From the NCBI GenBank assembly GCA_958435885.1, contig CAUBHZ010000139.1:1-5774 (forward strand): a stretch of 5,774 nucleotides of DNA, given 5' to 3'. The first letter of the stretch is position 1, and each line of letters starts with the position of its first letter. Of this stretch, positions 1 to 5,774 are shown in pieces. The translations under genes were made by a program, and so were the position numbers. Origin of the DNA: an uncultured Intestinimonas sp. (GTDB lineage: Bacteria > Bacillota_A > Clostridia > Oscillospirales > Oscillospiraceae). The notes under the pieces are model-generated. The model saw only the letters and a program-made list of their open reading frames with translations. It did no database searches and was not told the origin of the DNA.

Positions 1-85
1 CTCAACGGGGGCGTAAAGACGGGCCGCCGGATTCCTATTTGGAGCCACTCAACCCTTTTAGAAGCCCCTTTTTCTTTGGATTCCA

Positions 86-126
86 AAAACCGTTCTTTTT
101 CCAGCAGGGAAAAAGAAACGGGTTTT
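86..126 (+). other. stem-loop in the gyrA leader
   Basis: The arms at 86-102 (AAAACCGTTCTTTTTCC) and 108-126 pair over about 17 base pairs around the loop AGCAG (103-107), with single-base bulges at 118 and 122. It ends in TTTT (123-126), but these bases belong to the stem and no separate T-run follows. It is therefore at best a weak terminator for an upstream gene, and otherwise an mRNA hairpin or a dispersed intergenic repeat. Confidence 0.5.
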
Positions 127-176
127 GAAGGCGTCTCTCCCGTCCCCAAGCGTAAAAATCAACCGAACCTCTACCC

Positions 177-183
177 AAGGAGG
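177..183 (+). promoter_or_regulatory. gyrA ribosome binding site
   Basis: AAGGAGG lies 9 bases before the ATG at 193. It is a near-perfect Shine-Dalgarno sequence and fixes the gyrA start. Confidence 0.9.
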
Positions 184-192
184 AAACAATAG

Positions 193-2712
<2,520 letters not shown>

Positions 2713-2715
2713 GCC

Positions 2716-3102
2716 ATGGCCAGAAAGCGTGTGACCTACCGTCCCAGTAAGAGCGGCTCCGTCATGGGGGGCGTGGTGGGCGTCATCTTCGTGCTCATCG
2801 GCCTCTTTGTGGTGATCCCCGCCTCCTCCATGGGGGGCGGCTTCGGCGCCATCTTCGGCGTCTTCTGGACCATCGCCGCCGCCGCCGTCGCCGGGACCAA
2901 CTTCTACCAGGCCTTCGGCAAGGGCTATATCGGCCCCGAGATCCACATCGAGGAGGAGGACGGCACTGAGCATGCTCAGGACGCCGCCGCCCCCGGCGAC
3001 GCCCAGGCCCGCCTCACCGAGCTGCGCACCCTCTACGACCAGCGCCTCATCACCCAGGAGGAGTACGAGCAGAAGCGCAAGGAGATCCTGGAGGAGCTGT
3101 GA
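2716..3102 (+). CDS. small membrane protein with C-terminal SHOCT domain
   Basis: This 128-residue protein begins with a basic cytoplasmic-type N-terminus (MARKRVTYRPSK). Two hydrophobic segments follow at about residues 17-36 and 41-61, with a glycine-rich turn (SSMGGGFG) between them. An acidic linker (IHIEEEDGTEHAQD) leads to a C-terminal SHOCT domain at about residues 98-127 (ARLTELRTLYDQRLIT and EEYEQKRKEILEEL). SHOCT is a short helical domain at the ends of many bacterial proteins. It is thought to mediate oligomerisation or anchoring, and no enzyme activity is expected. The ribosome binding site AGGAGG (2702-2707) lies inside the last codons of gyrA, and the ATG is 3 bases after the gyrA stop. 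The two genes are therefore probably co-transcribed and translationally coupled. The biological role is unknown, and a link to gyrase is suggested only by position. Confidence 0.85.
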   Translation: MARKRVTYRPSKSGSVMGGVVGVIFVLIGLFVVIPASSMGGGFGAIFGVFWTIAAAAVAGTNFYQAFGKGYIGPEIHIEEEDGTEHAQDAAAPGDAQARLTELRTLYDQRLITQEEYEQKRKEILEEL

Positions 3103-3110
3103 GGTAAAAA

Positions 3111-3156
3111 TAGCCTTCCCCCAAGGGGAAGGTGGCCCGAAGGGCCGGATGAGGGG
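3111..3156 (+). repeat. left inverted repeat of the DUF559 unit
   Basis: This 46-base repeat starts TAGCCTTCCCC and ends CGGATGAGGGG. It contains two internal hairpins: CCTTCCCC (3114-3121) with GGGGAAGG (3125-3132), and GGCCC (3134-3138) with GGGCC (3142-3146). Both outer 11-base blocks recur exactly, inverted, at 3519-3569. It begins 8 bases after the SHOCT gene stop. The hairpin-rich form resembles REP-like or miniature-element repeats. Confidence 0.85.
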
Positions 3157-3175
3157 AAGGGCGACGACATGCAGC

Positions 3176-3180
3176 AGGAG
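3176..3180 (+). promoter_or_regulatory. ribosome binding site choosing the DUF559 start
   Basis: AGGAG lies 6 bases before the ATG at 3187. The alternative in-frame ATG at 3169 is preceded only by a weaker GGGGAAGGG stretch that overlaps the left repeat. The 3187 start is therefore preferred. Confidence 0.6.
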
Positions 3181-3186
3181 ACACCA

Positions 3187-4023
3187 ATGCGTATCCGTGC
3201 CCAGGAACTGCGCAAAAAAGCCACAAAGGAAGAAAACCATTTGTGGTATGACTTTCTGCGAACGTATCCCGTTCAATTTCTCCGGCAGCGGCCCTTTGGC
3301 CCATATATCGTGGATTTTTACTGCCACTCGGCCAGACTGGCCATTGAGCTGGACGGCTCTCAGCACTATGAGGGTCAAGGTCCGGAGCAGGATGCAGTCC
3401 GAACCGATTACCTTCAAAGGGTAGAACGGATTCGGGTCCTTCGCTTTACGAACCTGGAGATCAAACAGAATTTTGAGGGTGTGTGCACCGCTATTGAGCT
3501 GGAGCTTAAAAAAACACTCCCCTCATCCGTCTGGCCTTCGGCCAGCCACCTTCCCCCAGGGGAAGGCTACGATAGGAGACCTATGAAGACAGTCACCATC
3601 TATACCGACGGCGCCTGTTCGGGGAACCCGGGCCCTGGGGGCTGGGGCGCCATACTGATGTACGGCAAGTTCAAAAAGGAGCTCTCCGGCGGGGAGGGAC
3701 ACACCACCAACAACCGCATGGAGCTCACCGGGGTCATCACCGCCCTGGAGGCGCTGAAGGAGCCCTGTATCGTGGAGCTCTACTCCGACTCCAAGTACGT
3801 CATCGACGCCCTGGAGAAGGGCTGGGCCCGGGGCTGGAAGGCCCGGGGCTGGGTGAAGGGCGACAAGAAGCCCGCCCTCAACCCCGACCTGTGGGAGAAG
3901 CTCCTCACCCTGTGCGACTACCACACCGTCAACCTCCACTGGGTCAAAGGCCACGCCGAAAATCCCTACAATAACCGCTGCGACGAGCTGGCGGTAATGG
4001 AGAGCAAGAAGTTTAAGGGTTAA
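3187..4023 (+). CDS. DUF559 endonuclease-like protein reading in frame into RNase HI
   Basis: This frame encodes 278 residues (284 if it starts at 3169). Residues 1-109 are a DUF559 domain, related to the Vsr and PD-(D/E)XK nuclease fold. An N-terminal helix ([20 protein letters not shown]) is followed by [15 protein letters not shown] and [11 protein letters not shown], giving likely metal ligands Asp43, Glu54 and Asp56 with Gln59-His60 nearby. Residues 111-128 ([18 protein letters not shown]) are simply the translated right inverted repeat. No stop codon follows, and from residue 133 the frame is the complete RNase HI sequence. The DUF559 part uses more A/T-ending codons than gyrA or rnhA, which suggests foreign origin. 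The natural product could be a two-nuclease fusion, or the fusion could be an accident of insertion, with rnhA translated from its own start. Specificity and activity of the DUF559 part are unknown. Confidence 0.7.
   Translation: MRIRAQELRKKATKEENHLWYDFLRTYPVQFLRQRPFGPYIVDFYCHSARLAIELDGSQHYEGQGPEQDAVRTDYLQRVERIRVLRFTNLEIKQNFEGVCTAIELELKKTLPSSVWPSASHLPPGEGYDRRPMKTVTIYTDGACSGNPGPGGWGAILMYGKFKKELSGGEGHTTNNRMELTGVITALEALKEPCIVELYSDSKYVIDALEKGWARGWKARGWVKGDKKPALNPDLWEKLLTLCDYHTVNLHWVKGHAENPYNNRCDELAVMESKKFKG
3519..3569 (-). repeat. right inverted repeat of the DUF559 unit
   Basis: This 51-base inverted partner of 3111-3156 begins CCCCTCATCCG and ends GGGGAAGGCTA. Its internal hairpins are CTGGCC (3531-3536) with GGCCAG (3540-3545), and CCTTCCCC (3549-3556) with GGGGAAGG (3559-3566). 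The central hairpin differs in sequence from the left copy but keeps its fold, which suggests that structure is what is conserved. It is 17 codons long and stop-free in the DUF559 frame, which is why that frame continues into rnhA. Confidence 0.85.
3574..3578 (+). promoter_or_regulatory. rnhA ribosome binding site
   Basis: AGGAG lies 4 bases before the ATG at 3583 and just outside the right inverted repeat. It supports independent translation of RNase HI despite the upstream in-frame fusion. Confidence 0.65.
3583..4023 (+). CDS. rnhA: Ribonuclease HI
   Basis: RNase HI cleaves the RNA strand of RNA-DNA hybrids, removing R-loops and primer remnants in the cytoplasm. From this internal start the protein has 146 residues, a typical length. 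All catalytic residues are visible: Asp9 ([20 protein letters not shown]), Glu47 ([10 protein letters not shown]), Asp69 ([10 protein letters not shown]), His124 ([13 protein letters not shown]) and Asp134 (RCDELA). A basic, tryptophan-rich segment ([17 protein letters not shown], residues 80-96) matches the substrate-handling basic protrusion. Domain boundaries, normal length and a dedicated ribosome binding site favour ATG 3583 as the ancestral start. The last 23-24 codons use more A/T-ending codons (GAA, AAT, GTA, TTT) than the rest, and they are duplicated downstream at 4260-4331 with only synonymous changes. The 3' end may therefore have been replaced. It lies downstream of gyrA and the SHOCT gene on the same strand. 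Confidence 0.95.
   Translation: MKTVTIYTDGACSGNPGPGGWGAILMYGKFKKELSGGEGHTTNNRMELTGVITALEALKEPCIVELYSDSKYVIDALEKGWARGWKARGWVKGDKKPALNPDLWEKLLTLCDYHTVNLHWVKGHAENPYNNRCDELAVMESKKFKG
3949..4017 (+). repeat. rnhA 3'-end direct repeat, copy 1 (in the intact gene)
   Basis: These last codons of the intact gene, from the Gly of GHAENPYNN to the Lys before the final Gly-stop, match 4260-4328. They agree at 61 of 69 bases, and all 8 differences are silent third-position changes. The longest identical run is 23 bases (3973-3995 against 4284-4306), covering the codons around catalytic Asp134. Confidence 0.9.
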
Positions 4024-4043
4024 AGGCCTTTGACCCAAAAACC

Positions 4044-4206
4044 GGGGACCCAAACAAAGCCCAGCGAAGCGGGTTTGTTTGGGAAAGGAGGAGCAAGGGA
4101 GCGGAGCGAGAAATGCCCGCCAGCTGGGGGACCCCCACAAGGCTGACCAGCCTTGTGGGGAAAGGACGAACAGTGAAACAAGCGAGACCTGCCCACAAGG
4201 GCAGGG
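4044..4206 (+). repeat. degenerate tandem hairpin repeat block
   Basis: Two diverged units lie head to tail, at 4044-4126 and 4127-4206. Each opens with GGGGACCC and a hairpin, then the word GGGAAAGGA, then AGCGAGA and TGCCC. Hairpin 1 pairs CCCAAACAAA (4049-4058) with TTTGTTTGGG (4074-4083), and CCC (4060-4062) with GGG (4071-4073). Hairpin 2 is a perfect 12-base-pair stem, CCCCACAAGGCT (4133-4144) with 4149-4160 and the loop GACC. A third, smaller hairpin CCTGCCC (4188-4194) with GGGCAGG (4199-4205) ends the second unit. Unit loops differ while pairing is kept. No T-run follows any of them, so they are not canonical terminators. Short frames through this block lack sensible ribosome binding sites. 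Confidence 0.7.
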
Positions 4207-4259
4207 CGAGGGATGTGAAACTTGTGAGGACGCAGCGGTGCGGACTTTGCGACGACGCA

Positions 4260-4331
4260 GGTCATGCCGAGAACCCCTACAACAACCGCTGCGACGAGCT
4301 GGCGGTGATGGAGAGCAAAAAGTTCAAGTGA
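4260..4331 (+). pseudogene. displaced rnhA 3'-end remnant, copy 2
   Basis: The segment encodes the last 23 residues of RNase HI ([15 protein letters not shown] onward) and ends KKFK-TGA, without the extra Gly of the intact gene. It retains the codons for catalytic Asp134 but nothing upstream, so it cannot make an active enzyme. The amino-acid sequence is perfectly preserved although 8 third positions differ from copy 1. An open frame joins it to the repeat block (ATG at 4113), but that ATG has no ribosome binding site at normal spacing. Because it sits directly before the operon terminator, this is probably the original end of rnhA, separated from its body by the material at 4021-4259. Confidence 0.8.
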
Positions 4332-4351
4332 CCCTCCTGTGTGGGGGGTGA

Positions 4352-4390
4352 GCGCAGGGGCGGATATCATCCGCCCCTGCGCCCGTTTTT
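4352..4390 (+). terminator. Rho-independent terminator
   Basis: A perfect 14-base-pair stem, GCGCAGGGGCGGAT (4352-4365) with 4369-4382, has the loop ATC and is followed by CCGTTTTT (4383-4390). It ends the gyrA-SHOCT-rnhA transcription unit, 20 bases after the rnhA remnant stop. Its position next to the remnant supports copy 2 being the ancestral gene end. Confidence 0.92.
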
Positions 4391-4575
4391 CGCGCCTTGC
4401 GTAGTTTGGCACGCCGGGGTCGTCGCGCCCCACAGACAGCGCAGCACCAGGGGTGCGTCTGGGAAGCCGCACTCCACAAATGAAACTTTCCCGTATCGGT
4501 GCGGCGGACGACCAAAGCTCGCCCCTATACAAGCAAAATAGTGTCCAAAACCGTGCTTTCTTTCCGCCTCAGCCC
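4391..4575. other. intergenic region without recognisable gene
   Basis: I see no supportable coding gene between the terminator and the glyS promoter. Short frames on both strands run across the terminator or promoter and look like no known protein. A bulged hairpin is possible at 4430-4463: CAGAC (4433-4437) with GTCTG (4457-4461), capped by GCACC (4444-4448) with GGTGC (4452-4456). The stretch from about 4530 to 4575 is A/T-richer, as expected upstream of a promoter. Confidence 0.5.
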
Positions 4576-4604
4576 TTGACGGCGGGGAGAAAGGGTGATA
4601 AAAT
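4576..4604 (+). promoter_or_regulatory. sigma-A-type promoter of the glyS leader
   Basis: The -35 TTGACG (4576-4581) matches the TTGACA consensus at 5 of 6 bases. The -10 TAAAAT (4599-4604) matches TATAAT at 5 of 6, and the spacer is the optimal 17 bases. Transcription would start at about 4610-4612, just before the T-box Stem I. Confidence 0.8.
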
Positions 4605-4610
4605 GGGCCC

Positions 4611-4846
4611 AAATCGGAAAAAGGCAGTGACCGGGAGGAGTACGCGAGGACCCGGACCGCAGAGAGGAGCCGTTTCGGTGCAAGGCTCCCGACGGTCCCG
4701 CGGAAGGCGCCCGTGAGCCGCGGAGCGGAAATGCTTCGCCGTCTCGTCCCCGTTACGGACTTTGAGTGTGCGCCCCACCGGGCGCAAATTCAGGTGGTAC
4801 CACGGACCGTCAGCGTTCGCCCTGAGCCTATGGCTCGGGGCGTTTT
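4611..4846 (+). promoter_or_regulatory. glycine T-box riboswitch (tRNA-Gly sensing leader)
   Basis: The leader reads tRNA-Gly charging and controls transcription of the GlyRS gene downstream. Stem I is traceable. The lower stem is CGGG (4632-4635) with CCCG (4710-4713). The specifier loop has AGGAGTA (4636-4642) on one side and GAAGGCG (4703-4709) on the other, placing the specifier codon GGC (Gly) at 4706-4708 followed by a purine. The upper stems are CGCG (4643-4646) with CGCG (4699-4702), and GGACCG (4654-4659) with CGGTCC (4693-4698). An AGAGAG motif lies at 4661-4666, and an apical loop contains GGTGCAA (4677-4683). Further hairpins lie at 4720-4739 and 4769-4786. The T-box proper, CAGGTGGTACCACGG (4791-4805), carries the TGGT that pairs with the uncharged tRNA end. 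TCAGG (4790-4794) can pair with CCTGA (4821-4825), which is also in the terminator arm, giving the expected antiterminator/terminator choice. There is no obvious Stem II, as in the known glyQS T-boxes. Confidence 0.93.
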
Positions 4847-4850
4847 CTTT
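4818..4850 (+). terminator. T-box-controlled attenuator
   Basis: The stem CGCCCTGAGCC (4818-4828) pairs with GGCTCGGGGCG (4832-4842), with one U-G pair and the loop TAT, followed by TTTTCTTT (4843-4850). Part of the 5' arm (4821-4825) is complementary to the T-box antiterminator side, so binding of uncharged tRNA-Gly should prevent this hairpin. Confidence 0.88.
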
Positions 4851-4872
4851 TGCCTACCTTTATTTTTATCAT

Positions 4873-4878
4873 AAGGAG
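4873..4878 (+). promoter_or_regulatory. glyS ribosome binding site
   Basis: AAGGAG lies 9 bases before the ATG at 4888, downstream of the attenuator, and fixes the start. Confidence 0.85.
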
Positions 4879-4887
4879 TGTCTCCCC

Positions 4888-5774
4888 ATGAAAAACACCG
4901 AAAAGACCATGGAACAGATCGTGGCCCTGTGCAAGGGCCGTGGCTTCATCTTCGCCGGCAGCGAGATCTACGGCGGCCTGGCCAACACCTGGGACTACGG
5001 TCCTCTGGGCGTGGAGCTGAAGAACAACATCAAAAAGGCGTGGTGGAAGAAGTTCGTTCAGGAGAACCCCTACAACGTGGGGCAGGACGCCGCCATCCTC
5101 ATGAACCCCCAGACCTGGGTGGCCAGCGGCCATCTGTCCGGCTTCTCCGATCCTCTGATGGACTGCCGGGAGTGCAAGGAGCGGTTCCGGGCGGACAAGC
5201 TCATTGAGGATTGGTGCGGCGAGAACAGCGTGGAGCTGCCCAAGCCCATCGACGCCTTCACCCAGCAGGAGATGAAGGACTTCATCGAGAAGAACAACAT
5301 CCCCTGCCCCTCCTGCGGCAAGCACAATTTCACCGACATCCGGCAGTTCAACCTGATGTTCAAGACCTTCCAAGGCGTCACCGAGGACGCCAAGAACACG
5401 GTGTATCTGCGGCCTGAGACGGCGCAGGGCATCTTCACCAACTTCGTCAACACCCAGCGCACCACCCGGCGCAAGCTGCCCTTCGGCGTGTGCCAGATCG
5501 GCAAGTCCTTCCGCAACGAGATCACCCCCGGCAACTTCATCTTCCGTGTCCGGGAGTTCGAGCAGATGGAGCTGGAGTTCTTCTGCAAGCCCGGCACCGA
5601 TCTGGAGTGGTTCCAGTACTGGCGCACCTTCTGCCACAACTGGCTACTGGGCATCGGTCTGAAGGACGAGAACCTGCGGCTACGGGATCATGACCCGGAG
5701 GAGCTGTGCTTCTACTCCAAGGCCACCACGGATTTCGAGTTCCTCTTCCCCTTCGGCTGGGGCGAGCTGTGGGG
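4888..5774 (+). CDS. glyS: Glycyl-tRNA synthetase, dimeric type (5' part, runs off the window)
   Basis: GlyRS joins glycine to tRNA-Gly. This is the single-chain alpha2 (eukaryote-like) form, not the alpha/beta glyQ-glyS form. The first 295 residues are present, and the family is usually about 460 residues or more, so the anticodon-binding domain is missing. Class II features are visible: the N-terminal block [20 protein letters not shown] (residues 19-38) continuing into [10 protein letters not shown], the glycine/ATP-site element [11 protein letters not shown] (173-183), and motif 2 with [20 protein letters not shown] (208-227). Two CxxC pairs (Cys93/Cys96 and Cys140/Cys143) flank an insertion of about 45 residues and look like a zinc knuckle. 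Metal binding is inferred. The start is set by the ribosome binding site at 4873-4878. The glycine-specific T-box upstream agrees with the assignment, and each supports the other. Confidence 0.97.
   Translation, partial: MKNTEKTMEQIVALCKGRGFIFAGSEIYGGLANTWDYGPLGVELKNNIKKAWWKKFVQENPYNVGQDAAILMNPQTWVASGHLSGFSDPLMDCRECKERFRADKLIEDWCGENSVELPKPIDAFTQQEMKDFIEKNNIPCPSCGKHNFTDIRQFNLMFKTFQGVTEDAKNTVYLRPETAQGIFTNFVNTQRTTRRKLPFGVCQIGKSFRNEITPGNFIFRVREFEQMELEFFCKPGTDLEWFQYWRTFCHNWLLGIGLKDENLRLRDHDPEELCFYSKATTDFEFLFPFGWGELW

Larger units (their letters stand above)
1..192 (+). other. gyrA upstream leader, no convincing gene
   Basis: This stretch before gyrA is visibly richer in A/T than the genes that follow. 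Frame 1 is open from the window edge to a TAG at 190-192, directly against the gyrA ATG. The 63 residues it would encode (ending KRKNQPNLYPRRKQ) are low-complexity and resemble no family I know, and the codons lack the GC-ending bias of the neighbours. I therefore treat it as untranslated, although a C-terminal tail of an upstream gene cannot be excluded. It holds a strong hairpin (listed separately) and the gyrA ribosome binding site. I found no convincing -35/-10 pair. Confidence 0.5.
3111..3569 (+). mobile_element. inverted-repeat unit carrying a DUF559 gene
   Basis: This unit of about 459 bases consists of one DUF559-type gene framed by two inverted, hairpin-bearing repeats, inserted between the SHOCT gene and rnhA. 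What is seen: matching ends (TAGCCTTCCCC at one end and its complement at the other), an A/T-richer interior than the flanking genes, and a TA dinucleotide at each outer edge (3111-3112 and 3568-3569). The rnhA ribosome binding site sits 4 bases beyond the right end. Removing the unit leaves a short gap of roughly 20-25 bases between the SHOCT stop and the rnhA ATG, a normal operon spacing. No transposase is present, so movement would need help in trans or depend on the DUF559 protein itself. The mobility is inferred from structure. Confidence 0.6.

Noticed and set aside
1..192. Open frame from the window edge to TAG directly before gyrA
   Set aside because: It has no recognisable domain, atypical codon use, and a strong hairpin and Shine-Dalgarno inside it. 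It could only be a partial tail, so it was not called as a gene.
4049..4083. First hairpin after rnhA considered as its terminator
   Set aside because: It is followed by GGGAAAGG rather than a T-run. The convincing terminator is at 4352-4390.
4044..4206. Tandem repeats considered as a CRISPR array
   Set aside because: There are only two diverged units, and each hairpin takes up much of the unit. There are no uniform repeats separated by unique spacers and no cas genes.
4113..4331. 72-residue frame starting in the repeat block and ending with the rnhA tail peptide
   Set aside because: The nearest AAGGAGG (4085-4091) is 21 bases from the ATG, too far to work. The first two thirds translate hairpin repeats, and only the rnhA remnant part is meaningful.
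4367..4612. Minus-strand 81-residue frame between rnhA and glyS
   Set aside because: It overlaps both the glyS promoter and the rnhA terminator, has no ribosome binding site I can see, and matches no family.

Overview
The window fits a GC-rich, Gram-positive gut-type anaerobe of the Clostridia, most likely the Oscillospiraceae/Flavonifractor neighbourhood. This placement is an inference. It rests on strong GC at third codon positions, strong AGGAGG-type ribosome binding sites, a T-box leader before an aminoacyl-tRNA synthetase, a SHOCT membrane protein, and a DUF559 gene framed by CCTTCCCC/GGATGAGGGG repeats of a kind I associate with that family. No 16S rRNA or other typing gene is present.

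Layout: positions 1-192 are a leader with a strong hairpin. Positions 193-2712 are gyrA, complete, encoding DNA gyrase subunit A. It is followed after 3 bases by a small two-helix membrane protein with a C-terminal SHOCT domain (2716-3102). Next comes a compact inverted-repeat unit (about 3111-3569) carrying a DUF559 endonuclease-like gene. This reading frame has no stop codon and runs in frame into rnhA (RNase HI, own start at 3583, stop at 4021-4023). After rnhA lies a block of about 235 bases with degenerate tandem hairpin units (4044-4206). It is followed by a second, displaced copy of the last 23 codons of rnhA (4260-4331) and a very strong Rho-independent terminator (4352-4390). About 185 bases with no recognisable gene follow. 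Then come a sigma-A-type promoter (4576-4604), a glycine T-box riboswitch with a GGC specifier (about 4611-4846), and the 5' part of a glycyl-tRNA synthetase gene (4888 to the window edge).

How the genes work together: gyrA, the SHOCT gene and rnhA lie on one strand with short gaps and no terminator until 4352, so they look like one transcription unit. Gyrase and RNase HI both deal with by-products of transcription and replication (supercoils and R-loops), so joint expression is plausible, but that link is inference. GlyRS is a separate unit controlled by uncharged tRNA-Gly.

The unusual part is 3100-4331. A small inverted-repeat nuclease unit appears to have inserted just upstream of the rnhA ribosome binding site, creating an in-frame nuclease-nuclease fusion. 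The 3' end of rnhA is duplicated, and the two copies differ only at synonymous third positions, the mark of recombination with a diverged allele or of an element that restores the end of its target gene. I see no defence system, CRISPR array, tRNA or rRNA here.
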